Below, piece by piece: positions 7,552 to 15,172 of a DNA stretch of 18,856 nt. The DNA is from an uncultured Lachnospiraceae bacterium (GTDB lineage Bacteria; Bacillota; Clostridia; Lachnospirales; Lachnospiraceae): positions 1-18,856 of the forward strand of contig CAMNQN010000039.1 in the NCBI GenBank assembly GCA_946549155.1. Direction: 5' to 3'. Position 1 is the first letter of the stretch. Each line of letters opens with the position of its first letter. The notes beneath the pieces were generated by a model. That model was not told the origin of the DNA. It searched no databases and saw only the letters and a list, made by a program, of their open reading frames with translations. The position numbers and the translations under genes were made by a program.

Positions 7552-8421
7552 ATGCAGAAAGCATACAGTAATAAAAAAATAATTTTTACTCTGATAGCCC
7601 CGGGACTTTTGATGTTCGTATTTGCTATTCTGGCTCCCATTTGTCTGAGCGTTTATTATGGGTTTACGGATTTCAGCGGTTTGGGCGCGTATCAATTTAT
7701 TGGATTTAACAATTATAAGGAATTGTTCGGTGACAGGAATTTCTGGATGTCTCTGAGAAATTCCCTGCTTCTGGCCATCGGATTTATCTGCATCCAGCAT
7801 CCGCTGGCGATTATTACGGCGGCGCTTCTGGACCGCATGGGGAAGAGAGCGGAAGGATTTTTCCGTACCGTATATTTTCTTCCCAATGTAATTTCTGTGG
7901 CGGTAATCGCCTATATGTGGAAATTTATCTATAATCCGAATTTCGGATTGCTGAATAAGATGGCTTCCGCCCTTGGATTTTCCGGAAAAACCAACTGGCT
8001 GGGCAGCGGCATGGCCATCTGGTCCGTATTGATTGTACTGATCTGGCACGGCTTTGGCTGGGGAATGCTGATTTATTATACAGGAATCAAAAATATTGAT
8101 CCGGTGCTCTACGAGGCGGCTGCCATTGACGGGGCTGATAATAAGCAGACGTTTCTGAAAATTACCTTTCCGCTGATGATGCCGGTGATTAAGATTAATG
8201 TGACTCTGGCTATCATTTCCGCGTTAAAGCAGATGGAAACGGTCTATCTTCTCACCAACGGAGGTCCCGGAAATGAAACCCAGTTCCTGGCGAATTATCT
8301 GTATAAGCAGGCGTTCAGTTCCTTCCGGTACGGATACGGCAATTCAATCAGTGTAATTTTCGTGATTGTCTGCATTCTGGCCACTCAGGTTCTCAATAAG
8401 ATTTTTCCGAAGGAGGAATAA
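7552..8421 (+). CDS. CUT1 ABC transporter permease, first subunit (module A)
   Basis: Inner membrane-spanning subunit of the MalF/UgpA type (289 aa) with about six helices, the first at 10-35. The EAA loop that contacts the ATPase is clear at YEAAAIDGADNKQTFLKI (187-204), followed by FPLMMPV. TNGGPGNETQFLANY (235-249), typical of this subunit, is present. It lacks the long periplasmic insert of enteric MalF, as usual in Gram-positive relatives. The ribosome site AGGAGGAGG (7535-7543) lies 8 bases before the ATG. It pairs with the permease encoded 3 bases downstream. No ATPase gene is in the module. Confidence 0.93.
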   Translation: MQKAYSNKKIIFTLIAPGLLMFVFAILAPICLSVYYGFTDFSGLGAYQFIGFNNYKELFGDRNFWMSLRNSLLLAIGFICIQHPLAIITAALLDRMGKRAEGFFRTVYFLPNVISVAVIAYMWKFIYNPNFGLLNKMASALGFSGKTNWLGSGMAIWSVLIVLIWHGFGWGMLIYYTGIKNIDPVLYEAAAIDGADNKQTFLKITFPLMMPVIKINVTLAIISALKQMETVYLLTNGGPGNETQFLANYLYKQAFSSFRYGYGNSISVIFVIVCILATQVLNKIFPKEE

Positions 8422-8424
8422 AAA

Positions 8425-9264
8425 ATGGAAAAGAAAAGACATTTTACACCCGGGAAAATCGTTATGTGGATCATATTAGCGGTATTTGCGGTTATTCAGA
8501 TTTTCCCCTTAATCTGGCTGGTGAATCACTCTTTAGCCAATAACAATGAAATGTTTACCAGCGGTATTCTGGTGATGCCGGAGACGATTCGCTGGGATAA
8601 TTATGTGACGGCCTTTGTGGACGGACACTTTCTTCTGTATCTGAGAAACAGTCTGCTGGTCAATATCCTGGCAGTGGTTCTGGTGCTGCTGTTTTCCGTT
8701 ATGATGGCCTTTGCCTGTACCCGGATGCACTGGAAGCTGTCCGGCGTGGTGATGGGACTGATTCTGATGGGAATGATGATTCCGATTCATGCTACCCTTT
8801 TGCCAAATTATATTATTTATGATAAATTAAGATTGACAGATACGCTATGGGCTCTGCTGATTCCCTACGTGGCGTTTTCCCTGCCTCAGGGCCTTTTCCT
8901 CACCTCGGGATTTATGCGCAGTATCCCCAAGGAGATTGAGGAGGCGGCGGTGATTGACGGCTGTGGAATTTACCGGGTGATCGGCGTAATTATCTTTCCT
9001 ATGCTGAAAACCTCCCTGGTTACCGTGGCGATTATGACCTTCTTAAATAACTGGAATGAATTTATGATGGCCATGACCTACTTAAGCAGCCCCACATGGA
9101 AAACCCTTCCTTTCTCCGTCCTGGAGTTTACCGGAATCTATGCATCCAATTACGCGGTTCAGTTTGCGGTGATGGCGCTGACGGCTGCGCCCATGGTGAT
9201 TGTGTATCTGTGTCTGAGTAAGTATATTACGGAAGGTGTGGCGATGGGCGCCGTGAAAGGATAA
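8425..9264 (+). CDS. CUT1 ABC transporter permease, second subunit (module A)
   Basis: MalG/UgpE-type permease (279 aa) with about six membrane helices. The EAA loop reads IEEAAVIDGCGIYRVIG (171-187), followed by IFPML. LTSGFMRSIPKE just before it is typical of the second subunit. Its AGGAGG (8411-8416) lies inside the last codons of the preceding permease and the genes are 3 bases apart, so translation is probably coupled and the two should be made in equal amounts. The C-terminus KYITEGVAMGAVKG is the common ending of this subfamily, so the gene is complete. Confidence 0.93.
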   Translation: MEKKRHFTPGKIVMWIILAVFAVIQIFPLIWLVNHSLANNNEMFTSGILVMPETIRWDNYVTAFVDGHFLLYLRNSLLVNILAVVLVLLFSVMMAFACTRMHWKLSGVVMGLILMGMMIPIHATLLPNYIIYDKLRLTDTLWALLIPYVAFSLPQGLFLTSGFMRSIPKEIEEAAVIDGCGIYRVIGVIIFPMLKTSLVTVAIMTFLNNWNEFMMAMTYLSSPTWKTLPFSVLEFTGIYASNYAVQFAVMALTAAPMVIVYLCLSKYITEGVAMGAVKG

Positions 9265-9273
9265 GGAGATTCT

Positions 9274-11091
9274 ATGAAAAAATTGGCTGGGATGTGGATA
9301 AAAAAGTATCAAAATCTGAAAATGAGAAATAAGATTCTGGTTTCTATTTATCTGATTTTGTTTCCCATCCTGCTGATTGTCACCGGAATCCTGTATTATT
9401 GGAATTACAGAAATTCCTATCAGGATAATTTGAGTCTGTATCATCGCTTCGTGCAGAATATTTGTGAAAATATTGATTACATGCAGCAGGATGTTCTGGA
9501 TATTTCCGATTATTTTGCCGTTAATGCGGATGTACATCAAATTCTTACGGATAAGAAGGAAAATTATGCGGGCAGCGGGCTTTTTTGGACGGAAAATGCC
9601 CCGCTGTCCTTTGTATCCGATATCCTGGCCATTAAGAGTCAGATAAAGACTACGATTCTGTATCCGGAAAACGGGCTGACGCCCTATTACATCAGCCGGG
9701 ACGCCAGCGTTCATGATACGGACATTGAACATATCCGGAAGCTGCCCATCTATGAGGAGATGATCAATGCCCGGGGAGATATTGTGTGGAAGCGTGCGGA
9801 CGCGGGCAAAAATGATATTTATCTGAATAACAAATCGGATAAAATGGTGGCCTACCGGATGCTGTTTGATCTCTCAAAAAAGAAACGCCTGGGTGTGCTG
9901 GCCATCGGAATAGAGACCTCCAGATACGAAAAAATATGCAGAGGTGTGCTGAATGACAAAAACGAGGGAGTTGTGATTCTGGACGGCGAGGGGCGGGAGC
10001 TGGTATGCGTAGGGGAGGTCGAACCGGAAACGTTGGAGTACCTTCATTCGATGAAGTCGGAGGATTTTTCCGGTATGGAGGAAGAAACCCGTCTGGAGAC
10101 AAAAAAGTCTCATGTGTTTATCGGTCTGATCAATAAAAACAACCTGATGATCTGCTATGTATCCCCCAAAACCAACTGGGGGGCGGTGAATCAGGCGGAT
10201 TTTATGCTTCCATTTATTATTATGCTGCTGCTGTTAAGTATTTCCTGGCCCTTATCCTCCGCTATTTCCAGCAGCCTGTCCCGGTCCACCAAAACGCTGC
10301 TGGCCTCCATGGAGCAGTTTAAGAGAGGAGATTTCACCCAGCGGGTAGAGGTGGAGAGCCAGGATGAGATCGGAGAGCTTTCCCGGGCGTTTAACGATAT
10401 GGCGGCGGAAACCAAATCGTTGATTGACCGGAATTATGTGATGGCGCTGAAGGAGAGGGAAATTGAGCTGAACGCGCTGCAGGCGCAGATCAATCCCCAC
10501 TTTTTGTATAATGTGCTGGATTCCCTGTATTGGGAGGCCATTGACGCGGATAATGAGAAGCTGGGGGAGGATATTCTGGCACTTTCGGACCTGTTTCGGC
10601 TGCTGCTCAGCCAGGGGGAGAGCGAAATTACAGTGAGCAGGGAGATGGAATTGATTTCCCGTTATCTCCAGATTCAGCGGATGCGGTTTTCCAGGCGTTT
10701 TTCCTACAAGATAGATGTGGAAGAAAAGATGATGCAGTATAAGATCAGTAAGCTGCTTTTGCAGCCCTTTGTGGAAAATGCCATTGTGCATGGATTTGAA
10801 AGAAAGCAGGAGCAGGGATACGTACATATCTCCGGCAGGGAAAAGGACGGCAGAATGGAATTTATTATCGAGGATGACGGCGCCGGAATGAATCAGGAGG
10901 ATGCCAACCGGCTGCTGGAGGGAGATATGCCAAAGGATTATCCGAATTTTCGCATTGGGCGTTATGCTATCCGGAATATTAAGGAGCGGCTTACCTTAAG
11001 ATATGGGGAGGATTATGAACTGAGAATTGTCAGCAAAAAGGGGGAAGGCACCAGGGTATATATCCTGATACCGATTACAAGCTTAAGCTAG
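9274..11091 (+). CDS. YesM-like sensor histidine kinase (module A)
   Basis: Membrane sensor kinase (605 aa). Helix 1 is about 20-43, an extracytoplasmic sensor region (probably Cache-like) covers 44-308, and helix 2 is about 310-330. A HAMP domain follows at 330-385, with QDEIGELSRAFNDMA (363-377). The His_kinase domain has the phospho-accepting H409 in QAQINPHFLYNVLDSLYW (403-420). The ATPase domain has the N box LLLQPFVENAIVHGFE (494-509, N502), DDGAGM (534-539) and GEGTRVYILIP at the end. AAGGAG (9263-9268) overlaps the stop codon of the permease before it, so the kinase is made from the transporter transcript. The paired response regulator follows after 33 bases. By analogy with other YesM systems it senses a saccharide outside the cell; the signal here is unknown. 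Confidence 0.92.
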   Translation: MKKLAGMWIKKYQNLKMRNKILVSIYLILFPILLIVTGILYYWNYRNSYQDNLSLYHRFVQNICENIDYMQQDVLDISDYFAVNADVHQILTDKKENYAGSGLFWTENAPLSFVSDILAIKSQIKTTILYPENGLTPYYISRDASVHDTDIEHIRKLPIYEEMINARGDIVWKRADAGKNDIYLNNKSDKMVAYRMLFDLSKKKRLGVLAIGIETSRYEKICRGVLNDKNEGVVILDGEGRELVCVGEVEPETLEYLHSMKSEDFSGMEEETRLETKKSHVFIGLINKNNLMICYVSPKTNWGAVNQADFMLPFIIMLLLLSISWPLSSAISSSLSRSTKTLLASMEQFKRGDFTQRVEVESQDEIGELSRAFNDMAAETKSLIDRNYVMALKEREIELNALQAQINPHFLYNVLDSLYWEAIDADNEKLGEDILALSDLFRLLLSQGESEITVSREMELISRYLQIQRMRFSRRFSYKIDVEEKMMQYKISKLLLQPFVENAIVHGFERKQEQGYVHISGREKDGRMEFIIEDDGAGMNQEDANRLLEGDMPKDYPNFRIGRYAIRNIKERLTLRYGEDYELRIVSKKGEGTRVYILIPITSLS

Positions 11092-11124
11092 GGAAAGAGA
11101 AGGGTAAAATCCGGGAGTGGGAAC

Positions 11125-11880
11125 ATGAAAAAAACGAACGCAAAGCTGTTGATTGTGGATGATGAGGAAAATATTCTGAATCGGATGTCGAAGTATATCC
11201 GGAAAAATATGGACTGTTTTTCAGAAATTTATACGGCGAAGAGCGGTCCGGAGGCGCTTGATATTATCTATCGGTACCAGCCGGAGCTTATGCTGCTGGA
11301 TGTACAGATACCGGTGAAAAATGGGCTGGAGGTTATGAAGGAAGCGAAGAATAAGGGAGTTTGTCCCCAGACGATTATTCTTTCCGGGTATGATACCTTC
11401 TCCTATGTGCAGCAGGCGCTGCGGCTGGGTGCGGCAGATTATTTGCTGAAGCCCTGCCGTTCCACGGAAATCTGTCAGAAGCTGGCGGAGCTTCTCTCGA
11501 CGGAGGAGACGAAAAGGATGGTAGAGAAAAAGGATGCAGATAAGGCCGGAAACCTGATGGTCCACAATGCGCAGGAGTATATCCGGGAGCATCTGACGGA
11601 TGATCTGAGCCTGAAGCTGGTGGCGGACAAGGTGGGGGTTTCCACCGCATATCTTTCCACCCTCTTTTCCCAGCATCTGGGCTGCGGCTTTGTGGATTAT
11701 CTGAATAAAATCAGAATCCAATATGCCTGTGATTACATGCAGGACGGTACGATGAAGATTTATGAGATTGCATTCAAGGTGGGGTTCCACGATGAAAAGT
11801 ATTTTTCCAGAGTGTTCAAGAAGGTGATGGGGCAGAGCCCGTCGGAATACAGGCGGAATATAGGAGTAATGACAGATTGA
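11125..11880 (+). CDS. Short AraC-type response regulator (module A)
   Basis: Two-domain transcription regulator (251 aa) partnered with the preceding kinase. The receiver domain (6-125) has the acidic pair D12/D13, phospho-accepting D59 in LLDVQIP, S87 in LSGYD and K109 in YLLKP. An AraC/XylS DNA-binding domain occupies about 147-246, with the two helix-turn-helix units (LSLKLVADKVGVSTAYLS and IAFKVGFHDEKYFSRVFKK). The YesN family normally has a long middle region; here the linker is only about 25 residues, so this is a minimal form. The likely targets are the module A promoter at 6088-6116 and perhaps the enzyme genes upstream. GGGAGTGG lies 4 bases before the ATG. Confidence 0.9.
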   Translation: MKKTNAKLLIVDDEENILNRMSKYIRKNMDCFSEIYTAKSGPEALDIIYRYQPELMLLDVQIPVKNGLEVMKEAKNKGVCPQTIILSGYDTFSYVQQALRLGAADYLLKPCRSTEICQKLAELLSTEETKRMVEKKDADKAGNLMVHNAQEYIREHLTDDLSLKLVADKVGVSTAYLSTLFSQHLGCGFVDYLNKIRIQYACDYMQDGTMKIYEIAFKVGFHDEKYFSRVFKKVMGQSPSEYRRNIGVMTD

Positions 11881-11924
11881 TCAAATTAAAAAAATGACAG
11901 GAAAGAATGAAGAAAGAAGAATGT

Positions 11925-11970
11925 ATAAGGATTAAATTCTGAACAATCAGAGTTTAATCCTTATTCTTTT
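11925..11970 (+). terminator. Strong intrinsic terminator ending module A
   Basis: An 18-bp stem (11925-11942 with 11947-11964, one G-T pair) closes an AACA loop and is followed by TCTTTT. It begins 45 bases after the regulator stop codon. It separates module A from module B, so module B should need its own promoter. Confidence 0.85.
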
Positions 11971-12077
11971 GGTCAAAATAACTGAGAAAAACCATATGAA
12001 TACGAAAAAATCAGCACTATACCAAAACAGAAAAGCGGGTCATAATAAGAATATCAAAAAGAAGGAGGGAAGCTTTT

Positions 12078-13403
12078 ATGAGAAAAAGCAGCAAAATCTT
12101 AGCAGCTGCCTTAGCGGCTGCAATGTCACTGTCAACGGTTGCCTTTGCGGAATCCGATCCGGAATACGTATTTAAAGTAGTTTCCGAACAGGCTCCCGAG
12201 GTTCCGGAGAGTGAGGCGCACATTATTCAGATGGCGCTGGATGCCTATATCGCGGATGGACATCCCAACTTTTCCTATGAGTTTGAGGTTTGTGATCAGA
12301 ATGATCTGGCCTCCCGGCTGGCAATTTTGATTGCCTCCAACGATGTGCCGGATCTGTTTAACTACGAGGATGGAACAGCCATGGATGCCATTGTTGAGTT
12401 GGATGCCGTGGTGAACGTGAGTAAGGATTTCAATAAGCTTGGCATCGAGCTGACAGATATCATGCCGGAGAGCGTGATTGACGCAAAGCATATGCTGAGT
12501 AATTATGATGACATTTATTCCATGCCCTCTCAGATGACCACCAACGGCCTGTTCTATAATAAGGCCATTTTTGAGGAGCAGGGTCTGGAAGTACCCACCA
12601 CCTGGGCAGAGCTGGAAGCGGTATGTGATAAGCTGCTGGAGGCCGGCATTCAGCCCATCGCCTCCAACGGTGCTGACGGCTGGGGGATTACCCGCTGGAT
12701 TATGCTGTACGCGGACCGTCTGGCCGGCGCGGACTGCCATCAGCTGGCTTCCCGCAATCTGGAGGGATGGAGCTTCCGGGATGATGTATTTCTGGAGGCA
12801 GCAGCCAAATGTCAGGAAATGTATCAGAAGGGTTACATGGGAAATGCCTATAACGCTATGAGCTCCACGGAGCAGTACGCGGCGTTCTGCAGCGGCCAGG
12901 CGGCTATGATCTATACCGGCTCCTGGTTTGCGGTATCTCTGTTGGATACGTCCACCAATCCCATTCCCCAGGAGGACATCGGATACTTCACGCCGCCTGG
13001 AATCGAGGGCAGTGAAATGGGTCTGGATTACGCGCTGGGCCTGGATGATCTTTCCTGTGCCAACGCGATCTGTATTGGAAAGAAGAAATTTGAAGAGGGA
13101 ACCAACAATGATTTCCTGCGTTATCTGTTTGAAAATATCGGCACCTACCAGCGTGAGGTGGGGCTGCTTTCTCCCTACTACAGCGAGATGGAGGAGAGCT
13201 ACGAGCCGGTACAGCAGATGCTGATGGATCATCTGGAGCAGGATTCCAAGTATCCGACGCTGTGGTTCGAGGCGAAAATGGATGCTTCCACCCAGGATAT
13301 TGCCCAGTACAACGCACAGCTTCTGGCTGAGGGAACCATGACGCCGGAGGAATACTGCGAAGAGCTGGCAGCTTCTGTGGATGAGAATTATCCTGCAGAG
13401 TAA
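12078..13403 (+). CDS. CUT1 ABC transporter sugar-binding protein (module B)
   Basis: Second family 1 extracellular solute-binding protein (441 aa), clearly a distant paralogue of the module A protein. AAGGAGGG (12062-12069) lies 8 bases before the ATG. A Sec signal peptide covers 1-24 (cleavage after STVAFA), and the mature protein starts ESDPEYVFKV. Again there is no lipobox cysteine. Family-type segments include NDVPDLFNYEDG, NGLFYNKAIFEEQGLEVP and FCSGQAAMIYTGSW. The C-terminal part ends MTPEEYCEELAASVDENY, the usual terminal helix. The permease genes follow after 24 bases without a hairpin, unlike module A. The region 11971-12077 ahead of it shows no convincing promoter to me. The ligand is unknown and is probably different from module A given the divergence. 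Confidence 0.88.
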   Translation: MRKSSKILAAALAAAMSLSTVAFAESDPEYVFKVVSEQAPEVPESEAHIIQMALDAYIADGHPNFSYEFEVCDQNDLASRLAILIASNDVPDLFNYEDGTAMDAIVELDAVVNVSKDFNKLGIELTDIMPESVIDAKHMLSNYDDIYSMPSQMTTNGLFYNKAIFEEQGLEVPTTWAELEAVCDKLLEAGIQPIASNGADGWGITRWIMLYADRLAGADCHQLASRNLEGWSFRDDVFLEAAAKCQEMYQKGYMGNAYNAMSSTEQYAAFCSGQAAMIYTGSWFAVSLLDTSTNPIPQEDIGYFTPPGIEGSEMGLDYALGLDDLSCANAICIGKKKFEEGTNNDFLRYLFENIGTYQREVGLLSPYYSEMEESYEPVQQMLMDHLEQDSKYPTLWFEAKMDASTQDIAQYNAQLLAEGTMTPEEYCEELAASVDENYPAE

Positions 13404-13427
13404 GCGCTTGTTTAAGAGGAGGATATA

Positions 13428-14318
13428 ATGGAAAAGGTACTGCGAAATCGAAAGGCGATACTGGTTTTTATTCTGCCGGGATTACTGGCCTATACCTGCT
13501 TTGTTTTTTATCCCATGTGCCAATCCATTCTCTTTACATTCTTTGAGGGAACACCCAACGTGAAATTTGATTTTGTGGGGCTGGATAATTACAAACGGCT
13601 CTTCACAGATAAAAGTTTCCGCAACAGCTTTCTGGTGACCATGCAGTATCTGCTGGTCACCGGTACCGGCTGGATTATTCTGGGATATGGAACGGCGCTG
13701 CTGCTGCGCTATGGTCTGAAAGCGAAGCATACAAATACGGCCAGAACCATCGTGTACCTGCCGGTGGTGATTCCGGGGGTGGCTGCCGCGGCGCTGTGGG
13801 CGAAGATTTTTGAAATTTCCCCTCAGTACGGACTGCTGAACAGCCTGCTGAAGGCCATTGGACTGGAAAGCCTTGTCCGTCCCTGGATCGGAACCTCCGC
13901 CACTGCCATGTGGGCGGTATGTATCGCGGAAATCTGGAAAGGAATCGGCTATTATGCCATTATTTTTTATGCGGGGCTGATGGATATCCCTAAGGATCTG
14001 GAGGAGGCGGCCAGCATTGACGGAGCCAGCAAATGGCAGGTGATCCGCCACATTGTATTTCCGCTTATGCGTCCCGTATTTATTATGTGTGTTGTACTGG
14101 CGATCATGAATTCCCTGCGGGTCTACGATATGCCGCGGATTCTGACCAACGGAGGCCCGGGCTACGCCACCACCACATTGTCCATCTATATGTATAAGGT
14201 GGCTTTTAAACAGTGGAAATATGGTTACGGAAGTACGGTGGCTGTGGTAACATTGCTGTTGACGGTGGTATTTACCTCGATTGTGAAAAGAATGGACCGC
14301 AAGGAGATGACGGAATGA
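13428..14318 (+). CDS. CUT1 ABC transporter permease, first subunit (module B)
   Basis: MalF/UgpA-type permease (296 aa) with about six membrane helices, the first at 11-35. The EAA loop is DLEEAASIDGASKWQVI (190-206), followed by VFPLMRPV, and the subunit-typical TNGGPGYATTTLSIYMYK lies at 240-257. AAGAGGAGG (13414-13422) lies 5 bases upstream of the ATG. The last bases overlap the start of the next permease in an ATGA arrangement. It corresponds to the first permease of module A in order and type, but the sequence is well diverged. Confidence 0.93.
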   Translation: MEKVLRNRKAILVFILPGLLAYTCFVFYPMCQSILFTFFEGTPNVKFDFVGLDNYKRLFTDKSFRNSFLVTMQYLLVTGTGWIILGYGTALLLRYGLKAKHTNTARTIVYLPVVIPGVAAAALWAKIFEISPQYGLLNSLLKAIGLESLVRPWIGTSATAMWAVCIAEIWKGIGYYAIIFYAGLMDIPKDLEEAASIDGASKWQVIRHIVFPLMRPVFIMCVVLAIMNSLRVYDMPRILTNGGPGYATTTLSIYMYKVAFKQWKYGYGSTVAVVTLLLTVVFTSIVKRMDRKEMTE

Positions 14319-15148
14319 GATGGAAAAAAAGAAATGTATCCGGGATTGTGCTGAAAGCATTGCTGATTTGTTTATTAATCACGGATATTTATCCCTTTGT
14401 ATGGATGTTTCTCAGCTCTTTTAAGAAAAATGTGGAATTTTCTCAATCCATGTTCGCGCTGCCGGGGCAGCTTTATTTCCAGAATTACATCGAGGCTTAC
14501 CGGCTGGCGGATATTGGTGTGCTGTTTAAAAATACGGTGTTTGTTACCTTTATATCCATTGCGATTATCTGGTTTTTTTCCGCTACGGTAGCCTTTGCCA
14601 TCACAAAAATGCGCTGGCGGTTAAGCGGTACGGTGCTCACCTACGTTCAATTGGGAATGTTTATTCCGGCCTTTGTACTTTTGCTGCCCCAGTTTCTGAT
14701 GCTTCAGAAGCTGCAGCTTTTGAATACTCTCTGGGCGCTGATTTTGGTGTTCAGCACAAACATTTCCATGTCGGTGTATCTGCTGACCGGATTTTACCGG
14801 GCGCTGCCGGATGAGATTCTGGAAGCGTCGGTGATCGACGGATGCAGTATTTATCAGACCTTCTGGCGTATAGCGGCTCCCATGTCCATAAATGGTTATG
14901 TGACGGTGATTATGCTGGCCTTTGTCAATATCTGGAATGATTTACTGATCTCCCAGACTTTTGTATCTTCCACCGGAAAGCGGATGCTGCAGGTGGGGCT
15001 GGCTGCGTTTTTGGACGCCAAGGGAGCCAGAGAATGGGGGCCAACCTTTGCGGCTATCGTCATGTCTGTATTTCCTACGCTAGTGATTTATCTGATTTTA
15101 AACAAAAAAATCATCGCTGGGCTGAGCGCTGGTTCCATTAAAGGATAG
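14315..15148 (+). CDS. CUT1 ABC transporter permease, second subunit (module B)
   Basis: MalG/UgpE-type permease (277 aa). I chose the ATG at 14315 because it overlaps the stop of the preceding gene by 4 bases (ATGA) and AAGGAG (14301-14306) lies 8 bases before it; a longer in-frame reading upstream would run deep into that gene. Helix 1 is about 10-35. The EAA loop reads ILEASVIDGCSIYQTFW (168-184), preceded by LLTGFYRALPDE. The end ...LSAGSIKG is family-typical. With the preceding gene it forms the membrane channel for the module B binding protein. Confidence 0.92.
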   Translation: MRWKKRNVSGIVLKALLICLLITDIYPFVWMFLSSFKKNVEFSQSMFALPGQLYFQNYIEAYRLADIGVLFKNTVFVTFISIAIIWFFSATVAFAITKMRWRLSGTVLTYVQLGMFIPAFVLLLPQFLMLQKLQLLNTLWALILVFSTNISMSVYLLTGFYRALPDEILEASVIDGCSIYQTFWRIAAPMSINGYVTVIMLAFVNIWNDLLISQTFVSSTGKRMLQVGLAAFLDAKGAREWGPTFAAIVMSVFPTLVIYLILNKKIIAGLSAGSIKG

Positions 15149-15172
15149 GAAAGGGAGAAGAGGGGAATACTA

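Noticed and set aside
12132..13232. - strand open frame (366 codons) opposite the module B binding protein
   Set aside because: No ribosome site or domain is visible, and the + strand gene is unmistakable.
14213..14314. Upstream extension of the module B second permease
   Set aside because: It would overlap the first permease by about 100 bases. The ATGA overlap at 14315 with AAGGAG upstream is the standard arrangement.
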